DNA of 64,000 bases from assembly GCF_014650875.1 (NCBI RefSeq), contig NZ_BMVU01000034.1, positions 35,420 to 99,419 of the forward strand, in the 5' to 3' direction. The notes beneath the pieces were generated by a model. It had not been told where the DNA came from and did not search any database. It worked only from the letters and a program-made list of their open reading frames with translations. Source of the DNA: Streptomyces minutiscleroticus (GTDB lineage Bacteria > Actinomycetota > Actinomycetes > Streptomycetales > Streptomycetaceae). Shown here in pieces: positions 41,949 through 50,739 of the stretch (positions within the stretch are counted from its first letter, which is position 1; each line of letters begins with the position of its first letter). The translations under genes and the position numbers were made by a program.

Positions 41949-43349
41949 ATGTCTCCGTCTCCGGGCCCGTACGAGGACGGGCCGCGCGCCGCGCACGACG
42001 ACGAGCCGCCGGGGAGTCCGGGGCGGCGCCGGACGCTGCGGCTCGCGGCCTGGGCCGCCGTGCTCGCCGTCTGGCTCAGCGCCTGGGCCGTCGCCCTGGG
42101 CGCCCGGCGCGACGCGGCGCCGGTCACGGCGTCCGTGCCCGCCGCCGCGCCCGTCCTGCCGGCAGGGGGTGACCTGGAGGCGCAGGTCGGGGCGTTGCAG
42201 GTACAGCTGCGGGCCCAGCCCAAGGACCACGCGGCGTGGGCGACGCTGGGCGTCGCGTACGTCGAGCAGGCCCGCACGGACGGCGATCCGTCCCGCTATC
42301 CGCAGGCGCAGCGCGCCCTGGCCCGTTCGCTGGAGCTCGCGCCCGGCAACGACCCGGCGCTCGCCGGACGCGCCGCGCTCGCCGCCGCCCGCCACGACTT
42401 CTCCGGGGCCCTGCGCCTCGCGGACGCGGCCCTGGCCCGCAACCCGTACAACGAGCGCGCGCTCTGCTCCCGCGTCGACGCCCTGGTCGAACTCGGCCGC
42501 TACGACGAGGCGGAGCGGGCGGCGGGCACGGCCGACTCCCGCCGCCCCGGCGTCCCGGTCTTCACGCGGTACGCGTACGTCCACGAGCTGCGCGGCGACG
42601 TGCGGACCGCCCGGCGGGTGCTGGAGCGGGCGCTCGGCACGGCCGCGGCGCCCGGCGACGTGGCGTACGTGGCGACGGCCCTCGGCCGGCTGGCCGCGCG
42701 CGAGGGCGACGGGAGGACGGCCCTGCGGTACTACGCGCGGGCGCTGGCCGCCGACGACGCCTACCTCCCGGCGCTGGAGGGCCGCGCCCGCGCGCAGGCC
42801 GCGAACGGCGACCGGGCGGCCGCGATCCGCGGGATGGAGCGGGTCGTGGAGCGCGCACCGCTGCCGGCCGCGCTCGTCGCGCTCGGCGAGCTGTACGAGG
42901 CGCGCGGCGGCGGGGGCGACCGGGCGCGCGCCCGCGAGCAGTACGCCCTGGTGGACGCCTGGGCCGCGCTGGCCCGGGCGAACGGCGTCGACGCCGATCT
43001 GGACACCGCCCTCGCGGAGGCGGACCACGGCGACCGGAAGGCCGCCCTGCGCGCCGCCCGCGCCGAGTGGTCCCGCCGGCACACCGTGCACACCGCGGAC
43101 GCCCTCGCCTGGGCGCTGCACGTCAACGGGCGGGACGCCGAGGCCCTGCCGTACGCCCGCCGCGCCACCGCCACCGGCTATCGCGACGCCGCGTTCCACT
43201 ACCACCGCGGTGTGATCGAGCGGGCCACCGGCCACGAGGCGGAGGCCCGCCGCCTCCTGTCCTCGGCGCTCCGTCTCGACCCGGGCTTCTCACCGGCCGG
43301 TGCGAGCGCCGCGGAGAAGGCGCTCAGGGCACTGGGCGGTGCCGCGTGA
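41949..43349 (+). CDS. Membrane-anchored tetratricopeptide repeat protein
   Basis: A 466-residue protein with a single N-terminal membrane helix (about 29-50) and then TPR units over most of its length (AWATLGVAYVEQARTDGD, PALAGRAALAAARHDFSGALRLADAALARNPYN, FHYHRGVIERATGHEAEARRLLSSALRLDPGF). With the N-terminus inside, the repeats would be extracytoplasmic, a likely scaffold for DUF4331 and the NicO extracellular domain. ATG 41949 follows GGAGAGG. Its stop overlaps the NicO GTG (GTGA). Confidence 0.88.
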   Translation: MSPSPGPYEDGPRAAHDDEPPGSPGRRRTLRLAAWAAVLAVWLSAWAVALGARRDAAPVTASVPAAAPVLPAGGDLEAQVGALQVQLRAQPKDHAAWATLGVAYVEQARTDGDPSRYPQAQRALARSLELAPGNDPALAGRAALAAARHDFSGALRLADAALARNPYNERALCSRVDALVELGRYDEAERAAGTADSRRPGVPVFTRYAYVHELRGDVRTARRVLERALGTAAAPGDVAYVATALGRLAAREGDGRTALRYYARALAADDAYLPALEGRARAQAANGDRAAAIRGMERVVERAPLPAALVALGELYEARGGGGDRARAREQYALVDAWAALARANGVDADLDTALAEADHGDRKAALRAARAEWSRRHTVHTADALAWALHVNGRDAEALPYARRATATGYRDAAFHYHRGVIERATGHEAEARRLLSSALRLDPGFSPAGASAAEKALRALGGAA

Positions 43350-45169
43350 GGGCGACGACACACTCCGCACCCGCCACCCCGGTGGTCCCCGCGTCCAACG
43401 GCCCGGTGGTCCCCGCGCACAGGGGCCCGGCCTCCGTATCCGCCGACGCGGCCGCCCCCGTGTGCGGCGGCCCGGCTTCCGTACCCGCGCAGGGCGGACC
43501 GGCCGCGCTCGCACGCGGCGGTGCGGTCCTCGTGCCGGCCGACACGGCCGCCCCCGCGTACGGCGGCCCGGCCGTCCCCGTCGGCACGGTTTCCGCGTGC
43601 GGCGGCGGGACGGGGCCCCGGTGGCGGCGCCGGGGCGCGGCCTGCGCGGCCGTGCTCCTCGCCGTCTGCGCGTTCCTGCTGCTGCCCGCGGGCGCCGCCG
43701 CCGCGCACCCGCTCGGCAACTTCACCGTCAACCGGTACGACGGCCTGGTCGTCTCGCCCGGCCGGCTGAGCGTCCACCACGTCGAGGACCTCGCCGAGAT
43801 ACCGGCCGCGCAGGCCGGGCCCCGCATCGCCCGGCTGGGGCGGGCCGCCTGGGCCCGCGGGCGGTGCGCGGACGCGGCCCGCCGGAGCCGGCTGACCGTG
43901 GCGGACCGCCGGGTCCCGCTCCGTACGGGAACCAGCGCGGTGCGGACGCGGCCCGGGCAGGCGGGACTCGGCACCCTGCGCGTGGAGTGCCGCTGGACCG
44001 CCGCCCTGCCCGCCGGGAGCGTCGCCCTGTCCTGGCGCGCCGCCGTCGACGACGGCCCCGGCTGGCGCGAGACGACCGCGCGCGGCGACCGCACGACGCT
44101 CACCTCGTCGGACGTGCCCGAGCGTTCGGTCTCCCGCGAACTGACGCGCTACCCGGAGGAGTTGCTGTCGTCGCCCGCGGACACCGCGTCCGCCGCGCTG
44201 CGCGCCCGACCCGGCGGGCCCGCCCTGGCGGAGTCCCGTCCGGACGCGCCCGCGTCGGCCGTCCTGCCGCGCGGTGCCGACCGCTTCACCCGGGCGCTGG
44301 ACGGCCTGGTGGCCAGGAAGGACCTCAGCGCCGGGTTCGCGGCGCTCGCGCTGGTCGTCGCCGTGGTGCTGGGCGCGCTGCACGCCGTCGCGCCGGGGCA
44401 CGGCAAGACGGTCATGGCCGCCACGGCCGCCGCCCGCGGCCGGGCCTCGCTCCGGGACGTCCTGCCGCTCGCCGCGTCGGTGACCGTCACCCACACCCTG
44501 GGCGTGATCGCCCTCGGCGTGCTCGTCACCGCCGGGTCCGCCGCCGCCCCGTCGGTGATCGCCTGGCTCGGCGTGGCGAGCGGCCTGCTGGTCACCCTGG
44601 CCGGGACCGCCCTCCTCCGCGGGGCCTGGCGCCGCCGGACCGCCGCCCCCCACGAGCACGGTCACCCCCACGACTCGCGCCACGGGCACGAACACGGCCC
44701 CGCGCACGAGCACAGTCACGAACACGGCCACAGCCACCCCCACCCGCACGACCGCGACCCGCGCCACGGCCGTCCCCGTCCGCACGACCACGACCCGCGC
44801 CACGGGCACTCCCCCACCCCCCGCCCCACTCTCAAAGGCACCCTCCTCCTCGGTTTCGCCGGCGGGCTCGTGCCCAGTCCCTCGGCCGTCGTCGTCCTCG
44901 TGGGCGCGGCGGCACTCGGCAGGGCGTGGTTCGGCCTGCTGCTGGTCCTCGCGTACGGGGCCGGACTCGCGCTCACGCTCACCGCCGCCGGGTTCGCCGT
45001 CGTCCGGGCGGGCGGCCGGCTGGCGCGGGCGCTGGAGGGCGGGGCCCGCTGGTCCGGCGGCCGCACCGCCGCGGTGGTGCGGCGCACGGTCCCGCTCGGC
45101 TCGGCGCTGGCGGTCGTGGCGCTCGGCGCCGGACTGGTGTTCAGGGGGGCGGCATCCGCACTGGGGTGA
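43346..45169 (+). CDS. NicO-family metal permease with large extracytoplasmic domain
   Basis: A 607-residue protein. Residues 1-95 are an odd Gly/Pro/Ala repetitive stretch. A membrane or signal segment follows (about 100-122, ending AAAAHPLGNFTVNRYDG), then a beta-rich extracytoplasmic domain. From about residue 330 there is a NicO (HoxN/RcnA-like) core with HAVAPGHGKTVMAA and SVTVTHTLGVIALG. A long His/Asp/Glu-rich loop (about 435-490) is typical of Ni/Co transporters. The C-terminal helices include LLGFAGGLVPSPSAVVVL. GTG 43346 overlaps the TPR stop; the repetitive N-terminus could mean a later true start. Confidence 0.87.
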   Translation: MRATTHSAPATPVVPASNGPVVPAHRGPASVSADAAAPVCGGPASVPAQGGPAALARGGAVLVPADTAAPAYGGPAVPVGTVSACGGGTGPRWRRRGAACAAVLLAVCAFLLLPAGAAAAHPLGNFTVNRYDGLVVSPGRLSVHHVEDLAEIPAAQAGPRIARLGRAAWARGRCADAARRSRLTVADRRVPLRTGTSAVRTRPGQAGLGTLRVECRWTAALPAGSVALSWRAAVDDGPGWRETTARGDRTTLTSSDVPERSVSRELTRYPEELLSSPADTASAALRARPGGPALAESRPDAPASAVLPRGADRFTRALDGLVARKDLSAGFAALALVVAVVLGALHAVAPGHGKTVMAATAAARGRASLRDVLPLAASVTVTHTLGVIALGVLVTAGSAAAPSVIAWLGVASGLLVTLAGTALLRGAWRRRTAAPHEHGHPHDSRHGHEHGPAHEHSHEHGHSHPHPHDRDPRHGRPRPHDHDPRHGHSPTPRPTLKGTLLLGFAGGLVPSPSAVVVLVGAAALGRAWFGLLLVLAYGAGLALTLTAAGFAVVRAGGRLARALEGGARWSGGRTAAVVRRTVPLGSALAVVALGAGLVFRGAASALG

Positions 45170-45210
45170 GCTACTTTGTGGAGAATCACCCGGAGACCGA
45201 GGGGGCGCCC

Positions 45211-46917
45211 GTGTCCGAGGAGCCGCGCAGGGAACGGGTGATCGCGGGGCGCTACCGCCTGCTGTCGCCGCTGGGCGAGGGCGGGATGGGCACGGTGTGG
45301 CGCGCCCGCGACGAGCTGCTGCACCGCGAGGTCGCGGTCAAGGAGGTGCGGGCGCCGTCCGGGCTGTCCGCCGCCGACGTCGAGCGGATGTACGCGCGCC
45401 TGGAGCGGGAGGCGTGGGCCGCCGCCCGCGTCGCGCACCGCAACGTCGTGACGGTGTACGACGTGGCGACCGAGGACGGCCGCCCGTGGATCGTGATGGA
45501 GCTGGTGCGCGGCGTCTCGCTCGCCGACGTGCTGGAGGCCGAGGGCCCGCTGCCGCCGCGCCGCGCGGCGCACGTCGGGGCCGAGGTGCTGGCCGCGCTG
45601 CGCGCCGCGCACGCCGCCGGCGTCCTGCACCGCGACGTCAAGCCCGGCAACGTGCTGATGGCGAACGACGGCCGGGTCGTCCTCACCGACTTCGGCATCG
45701 CGACGGTGGAGGGCGACTCCGCGCTCACCCTGACCGGCGAGGTCGTCGGCTCGCCCGAGTACGTCGCCCCGGAGCGGGCCCTCGGCCGCACGCCGGGGCC
45801 CGGGTCCGACCTGTGGTCGCTGGGCGTGCTGCTGTACGCGGCGGTGGAGGGCGTCTCGCCGTTCCGCCAGGACACCCCGCTGAGCACGCTGCGCGCGGTG
45901 GTCGACGAGGAGCTGCCGCCGCCGCGCCGGGCGGGCCCGCTGGCCCCCGTCCTCGAGGGGCTGCTGCGCAAGGACCCCGCGCTCCGGCTGTCGGCCGAGG
46001 ACGCGGAGCGGGACCTGAGCGTCATCGGCGCGGGCGTCACGCCCCGGCCGTCGGCGTCCGCGGCCGGCGGCGCGGGCGCGGTCCCGCCGGAGCGGCAGCC
46101 GGACCGGTCGGGTCCGGCCGGTCCGGTCCCCGCGTCCGGCGCCGCGGCGCCGGACGGAGCGGAGGCCGCGGACGGCGCGGACCGTCCCGGCCACCCCCGC
46201 CGCGCCGTGGTCGTCCTGATCGCGGGTCTGGCCGCCCTGGCCCTCGCCCTGGCGGGACTGACGTACGCGCTGGTCGACCGCGGCGACGGCGGTGGCGGCA
46301 GGGGCGGCGGCGCGAGCACGGACGGCGGTGGCGGCGCCGTGGGCGGCGCGGACGGCGGCGCCACGGGCGGAGGCGACGGCTCCGGCGGGGGCTCGGACGG
46401 CGGCGGTGGCGCGGGCGGCACGGACGGCGGCGGTTCGCCCGGCGGCGGCGGTGGCGGTGGCGGCGGTACCGGCGGCCCGGGGACGGCGGACGGCTCCCCC
46501 ACGCACGGCGGCGGGACCGGCACGGCCGCGCCCCGGTCCGTGGAGGTCACGGTCGAGGGCGCGCACACGGAGTACACGGGGAGCTGTCCGGTGCCCCCCG
46601 CGCAGGCGTCGGCCTTCACGGCGACCCTCACCGTGGACCGGACCCCGGTGGACGTCGACTACCGCTGGGTGACGCGCGGCGGCGGGCCCTCCGACGCGGA
46701 CTGGCGGACGCTGTCGTTCGCCTCGGAGCGTACGCGGCAGGTGCGGCACGTCGAGACGGCGTACGAGGAGGGCGGGACCCTGGCGGACGAGATCGGCGTG
46801 GAGGTGCGCGGCCCGGTGCGCACGGCCTCGGACCGCGTGCCGTTCTCGGTGACGTGCGAGGAGGAGACCCCGACGGACGGGACCTCCTCCTCGGCGTCCC
46901 CGGGGCCCGGGGAGTGA
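45211..46917 (+). CDS. PASTA-less receptor Ser/Thr protein kinase
   Basis: A 568-residue PknB-type kinase. The Gly-rich loop LGEGGMGTVW is at 21-30, the ATP lysine near 44, HRDVKPGN at 140-147, DFG at 160-162 and SPEYVAPE in the activation segment. A membrane helix is at about 332-355. A roughly 80-residue Gly/Asp/Ser linker leads to an extracellular Ig-like domain with two Cys (GSCPVPPAQA, FSVTCEEE). GTG 45211 has GAGGGGG upstream; GTG 45166, overlapping the NicO stop, is an in-frame alternative. It probably belongs to the same transcription unit as NicO. Confidence 0.9.
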   Translation: MSEEPRRERVIAGRYRLLSPLGEGGMGTVWRARDELLHREVAVKEVRAPSGLSAADVERMYARLEREAWAAARVAHRNVVTVYDVATEDGRPWIVMELVRGVSLADVLEAEGPLPPRRAAHVGAEVLAALRAAHAAGVLHRDVKPGNVLMANDGRVVLTDFGIATVEGDSALTLTGEVVGSPEYVAPERALGRTPGPGSDLWSLGVLLYAAVEGVSPFRQDTPLSTLRAVVDEELPPPRRAGPLAPVLEGLLRKDPALRLSAEDAERDLSVIGAGVTPRPSASAAGGAGAVPPERQPDRSGPAGPVPASGAAAPDGAEAADGADRPGHPRRAVVVLIAGLAALALALAGLTYALVDRGDGGGGRGGGASTDGGGGAVGGADGGATGGGDGSGGGSDGGGGAGGTDGGGSPGGGGGGGGGTGGPGTADGSPTHGGGTGTAAPRSVEVTVEGAHTEYTGSCPVPPAQASAFTATLTVDRTPVDVDYRWVTRGGGPSDADWRTLSFASERTRQVRHVETAYEEGGTLADEIGVEVRGPVRTASDRVPFSVTCEEETPTDGTSSSASPGPGE

Positions 46918-46921
46918 GCGG

Positions 46922-47731
46922 TCAGACCTTGCCGGCGAAGGCGGGCAGGTAGCCGCCGGACTGGCCGGCCGCGGTGGGGTGGTACGACTCCCCGATGTTC
47001 GTCCAGTTGACGCTGTGCAGCCAGGAGCTGCCGGAGCAGATCTCATGGCCGGTAAAGGCGCTCCGGACGTCGGCGAAGGTGAAGCCGTGGTCGGCGGCGC
47101 GCTTGGCGATGGCGGTGTTCAGGTGGTCGGAGGCTCCGTTGATGGCGGCGCGCTCGGTCTCCGACAGGCCGGCGATGCAGGCGCCGTTGAGCTGGTAGAA
47201 GCGCGGGTAGCCCAGGACGACCACGTGGGCGGACGGGGCCTTGGACCGGATGGCGTCGTAGACGGAGTCGAGCTGTCCGGGGAGCGTGGAGTCGACGTAG
47301 GCCTTCGCGGTGTTGACCCGGGAGACACAGGTGCTCTCGGACTGGAGCACACACGTCGTCATGACGTCGGCGAAGCCCGCGTCGTTGCCGCCGATGCTGA
47401 TCGAGACGAGGCCGGTGCCGGTGCCGAGGGTGCTCATCTGACTCGCCAGAACATCACCCGTTCGGGCGCCCGAGCAGGCCGTGAAGGAGAAGCTGGAGGG
47501 GGAGTGGGCCGCCGCCCAGAGGTAGGGGTACGCCTTGGTGCTGCGCTTGCAGTCGCCGCTCGCGGTCATGTAGCTGCCGGCGCCGACGCCGGAGGAGTAC
47601 GAGTCCCCGAGGGCCACGTAGCCGGTGGCCGCCGCGTTCGGGGACGCCTGCGCCGCCGCGGCCCCGGTGAGGGCCAGCGCGGCGGCGCAGAGGATCGAGG
47701 TCACGTATGCCGTAATGCGGGAACGTCTCAT
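46922..47731 (-). CDS. Secreted SGNH-hydrolase lipase/esterase
   Basis: A 269-residue extracellular enzyme. The signal peptide ends near residue 29 (ALALTGAAAAQAS). The nucleophile is Ser44 in ALGDSYSSG, the oxyanion block is GGND at 114-117, and the His is in ESYHPTAAG near the C-terminus. Six cysteines fit the three disulphides of the Streptomyces SGNH lipases. From memory it is the homologue of the characterised S. coelicolor lipase SCO1725. ATG 47731 has GGGAGGT. Its stop is only four bases from the convergent kinase stop, with no terminator space. Confidence 0.93.
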   Translation of the reverse strand: MRRSRITAYVTSILCAAALALTGAAAAQASPNAAATGYVALGDSYSSGVGAGSYMTASGDCKRSTKAYPYLWAAAHSPSSFSFTACSGARTGDVLASQMSTLGTGTGLVSISIGGNDAGFADVMTTCVLQSESTCVSRVNTAKAYVDSTLPGQLDSVYDAIRSKAPSAHVVVLGYPRFYQLNGACIAGLSETERAAINGASDHLNTAIAKRAADHGFTFADVRSAFTGHEICSGSSWLHSVNWTNIGESYHPTAAGQSGGYLPAFAGKV

Positions 47732-48031
47732 GGAACCTCCCTTTAGCAGGATCTCTGCCATGACTTTCGTAGCAGTTACGCGCGTTGACAGGAAGTGTCC
47801 ATGCCAAAAATTTCGTGGACCCACCCGGCGTCACACCGGACGTTCACGAGACGTTCGACCAGGAGCGGGCGGTACGAACAGAGAGAACCTCTGACAGTCG
47901 GGGGACTCGTCCCGCCGTAGCGGAGGCCCCTTTTCCGGATGGCGGCATACCGCTTCCGCGTCTTGACGCTCCCCCGCCCGCTGCGCCACATTGAAGCCCG
48001 GCATCCGGCGCTTCGGGGGGCAAAGTCGCCT
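47732..48031. other. Divergent promoter region, lipase / polysaccharide locus
   Basis: 300 bp with an AT-rich stretch around 47785-47815 that includes TTGACA (47785-47790). I could not assign a convincing -10 in either direction and see no gene. Confidence 0.45.
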
Positions 48032-48457
48032 ATGCAGACCTTAGGTGTGAAACCAGCTTCGTCCGGTCTCGGCGAGCCGCCGCGACGGGGTCCGGGGAGG
48101 GACCTGTCGCCTCTGCTCGCCGGCGCCGCGGTGACGGTCGCGGGGACCGGCGCGGCGCTCGCGCTGACCGGCGCCTCCTCGCCGCTGCGCGGCCCGTTCA
48201 CCCTCTTCTTCCTGCTCGCCGCGCCCGCGTCCGCGTGTGCGGCGGCGCTGCGCGGCCTGGCACCGCTCGGCCGGGCGGTGACGTCCCTGGCGGCGGCCGC
48301 CGCACTGAACATGCTGGTCGCGCAGGGCATGCTCATGCTGCACCTGTGGTCGGTCCGCGGCGGGGTCGTGGCGGTGGCCGCGCTCAGCTCCGCCGCCCTC
48401 CTACTGGTCCTGGTGCGGCGGTGGCACGGCCGCACGGCGAAGAGACGGGTTTCCTGA
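48032..48457 (+). CDS. Small multi-span membrane protein
   Basis: A 141-residue hydrophobic protein with about four membrane helices (PLLAGAAVTVAGTGAALALTG, GPFTLFFLLAAPASACAAAL, AVTSLAAAAALNMLVAQGMLML, GGVVAVAALSSAALLLVLV). It has no recognised domain. ATG 48032 is used because a G-run lies before it; the frame is open further upstream. Its TGA is two bases before the next start, so it leads the acyltransferase gene and possibly the polysaccharide locus. Confidence 0.72.
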   Translation: MQTLGVKPASSGLGEPPRRGPGRDLSPLLAGAAVTVAGTGAALALTGASSPLRGPFTLFFLLAAPASACAAALRGLAPLGRAVTSLAAAAALNMLVAQGMLMLHLWSVRGGVVAVAALSSAALLLVLVRRWHGRTAKRRVS

Positions 48458-48458
48458 C

Positions 48459-49553
48459 GTGGACATCACCGTGTACCGCCCCGGCGAGCTGACCTCGGCC
48501 GACCGCGCGGCCTGGACGGCCCTCCAGGCCAAGGCCCACCTCAACGGCTCGCCCGAGCTGGCGAACCCGTTCCTGTCCCCCGAGTTCACCCTGGCGCTGG
48601 GCCGCTGCCGGCGCGGGGTGCGGATCGCGGTGGTGCGGGAGGACGGCGAGCCGGCCGCGTTCTTCCCGTTCCAGAGAACCGCCGCCGGCGTCGGCCGGGC
48701 CGTCGGCCTCGGGCTCTCCGACTGCCAGGGCCTGGTGCACCGGCCCGGCTTCGAGTGGGACGCCCGGGAGCTGCTGCGCGCCTGCGGGCTCGCGGTGTGG
48801 GAGTTCGACCACCTGGTGGAGGGGCAGGCGCCGTTCGCCGCGGGGGCCGCCGGCACCTTCCCCTCCCCGGTCATGGACGTCGACCAGGGGTACGAGGAGT
48901 ACCTGCGCCGGCTGCGGGAGCGCTCGCCGAAGTTCACCCGGACCACACTCGCCAAGGAGCGCAAGCTCGGCCGGGAGCACGACGGCGTGCGCTACGTCCA
49001 CGACGAACGCGACCCCGAGGTCCTGCGCGCGCTGATGGCGTGGAAGTCCGCCCAGTACCGCAGGACCGGCCGCAGCGACCGCTTCGCGCATCCCTGGATC
49101 AGCCGGCTGGTGGAGCAGCTGTTCCACACCCGCTCCGACCGGTTCGCCGGACTGCTGTCCGTGCTGTACGCGGACGGGCAGCCGGTGGCCGCGCACTTCG
49201 GACTGCGCACGGAACGGGTCCTGGCCTGCTGGTTCCCCGCCTACGACCCGGCGTACGCGAAGTACTCCCCCGGTCTGATCCTGCATCTGCGCATGGCCGA
49301 GGCGGCCGCCGCCGACGGCATCGCCCACCTGGACCTGGGGCGGGGACGCAAGGACTACAAGGACTCCCTGAAGACGCGGGACCTGACCGTGTCCGAGGGG
49401 TGGGTCACGCGCCGCCATCCCGTGGCGCTCGGCCATCGCGCGCGCCGGGCTCCCGTCCGGGCGCTGCGCAACACGGTGCTGGCGCGGCCGGAGTTGTTCG
49501 AACCGGCCGACCGCCTGCTCAAACGGATGGGAAAAATCCGCTCGGGAATGTAG
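48459..49553 (+). CDS. CelD/BcsL-type GNAT acyltransferase
   Basis: A 364-residue protein of the GNAT/FemAB-like Acetyltransf_6 (CelD) group often found in polysaccharide operons. Characteristic blocks are GLGLSDCQGLVHRPGFEW, SPKFTRTTLAKERKLGREHDGVRY, and the acceptor-side YAKYSPGLILHLRMAEAAAADGIAHLDLGRGRKDYKDSLKTRD. It probably modifies a cell-surface glycan or a lipid-linked precursor. GTG 48459 lies two bases past the preceding stop, so translation is coupled. Confidence 0.85.
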   Translation: MDITVYRPGELTSADRAAWTALQAKAHLNGSPELANPFLSPEFTLALGRCRRGVRIAVVREDGEPAAFFPFQRTAAGVGRAVGLGLSDCQGLVHRPGFEWDARELLRACGLAVWEFDHLVEGQAPFAAGAAGTFPSPVMDVDQGYEEYLRRLRERSPKFTRTTLAKERKLGREHDGVRYVHDERDPEVLRALMAWKSAQYRRTGRSDRFAHPWISRLVEQLFHTRSDRFAGLLSVLYADGQPVAAHFGLRTERVLACWFPAYDPAYAKYSPGLILHLRMAEAAAADGIAHLDLGRGRKDYKDSLKTRDLTVSEGWVTRRHPVALGHRARRAPVRALRNTVLARPELFEPADRLLKRMGKIRSGM

Positions 49554-49914
49554 GTAACGGACACAACAACAAAAACGGTGAGACCTCGGTTCAGGTCTTG
49601 CCATAGCGTCTCAATCATCAATACCGTCGTACATCCACCCGCATCGGTCCATCACCGAGTGGTTCTGGGGGAGGGCTCGAGAACCCCGGTGATCCCGGCG
49701 CGGGGCGCGGTAGGGGGGTGCCGTGCTCGGTGACCAGACCAGTGCCGAGCCGTGCCGCGCGACCGACTTCGCCGGTCGGCCAGCTTTGCCAGCTCACGCG
49801 GCATGCGGGGAGAGTCATGTCGGCATGCCGTCAGTGAGAACCCCCCTTTCGAACCGGACACACAGCCGGACCGCCCAGGGGCGGGCGGTCCACCGGACGA
49901 GAGGGACCAGACTC
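49554..49914 (+). promoter_or_regulatory. 361-bp leader of the glycosyltransferase operon
   Basis: No gene is supported here. The first 70 bases are AT-rich and contain the hairpin AGACCT-N6-AGGTCT (49581-49598), which could end the acyltransferase transcript, and TTGCCA nearby as a possible -35. The remainder is ordinary high-GC sequence up to the AGAGGGA ribosome-binding site before ATG 49915. The long leader suggests post-initiation control. Confidence 0.5.
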
Positions 49915-50739
49915 ATGAACTCAGTCCTGCGCCCGGCCGTTTCACGGCCGGATCCGCCGACGGAGGCCGGGAAGTACCGGCCCGTCACCTCGCATCTGGC
50001 GATCGCGCCGCCCGTGAGCGTCGTGATCCCGGCCATGAACGAGGCGGAGAACCTTCCGTACGTCTTCAAGACCCTGCCCGGGTGGATCCACGAGGTGGTG
50101 CTCGTGGACGGCAACTCCACGGACGGCACCGTGGAGGTGGCCCGGGAGCTGCGGCCGGACGTGAAGGTCGTGGAGCAGCGCGGCAAGGGCAAGGGGGACG
50201 CCCTGATCAGCGGCTTCGAGGCGTGCACCGGCGACATCATCGTGATGGTCGACGCGGACGGCTCCGCCGACGGCCACGAGATCGTCAGCTACGTGTCCGC
50301 GCTGGTCTCCGGCGCGGACTTCGCCAAGGGCTCGCGCTTCGCCAACGGCGGCGGCACCGACGACATGACGCTGGTGCGCAGGCTCGGCAACCGGGCCCTG
50401 TGCGCCGTCGTGAACCGCAAGTTCGGCGCCCGCTACACCGACCTGTGCTACGGCTACAACGCCTTCTGGCGGCACTGCCTGGACCGCATCGACCTCGACT
50501 GCACCGGCTTCGAGGTGGAGACCCTGATGAACATCCGGGTGGTCAAGGCCGGGCTGCGGGTGCAGGAGATCCCCAGCCACGAGTACTTGCGCATCCACGG
50601 GACGAGCAACCTGCGGGCCGTGCGGGACGGCCTGCGGGTGCTGAAGGTGATCCTCAAGGAGCGGTCCAACCGGCGCGTCCTGCGCCGCGCCCGGCCGCGC
50701 ACCGTCGCGCTCGGCGTCGGGCGGGGAGAGGTGTCTTGA
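49915..50739 (+). CDS. GT2 glycosyltransferase (dolichol/polyprenyl-phosphate type)
   Basis: A 274-residue family 2 glycosyltransferase. VSVVIPAMNEAENLPYVF begins the GT-A fold. VDGNSTDGTVEVA and MVDADGSADGHEI give the nucleotide-sugar and DxD-like metal site. The protein lacks the C-terminal membrane helices of GtrB types. It resembles enzymes that load a sugar on a polyprenyl phosphate. ATG 49915 has GAGAGGGA. It is the first gene of a coupled four-gene operon. Confidence 0.88.
   Translation: MNSVLRPAVSRPDPPTEAGKYRPVTSHLAIAPPVSVVIPAMNEAENLPYVFKTLPGWIHEVVLVDGNSTDGTVEVARELRPDVKVVEQRGKGKGDALISGFEACTGDIIVMVDADGSADGHEIVSYVSALVSGADFAKGSRFANGGGTDDMTLVRRLGNRALCAVVNRKFGARYTDLCYGYNAFWRHCLDRIDLDCTGFEVETLMNIRVVKAGLRVQEIPSHEYLRIHGTSNLRAVRDGLRVLKVILKERSNRRVLRRARPRTVALGVGRGEVS

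Noticed and set aside
49723..49914. A longer N-terminus for the first GT2 protein
   Set aside because: The upstream 64 codons lack similarity to the GT2 family and bypass the AGAGGGA ribosome-binding site in front of ATG 49915.
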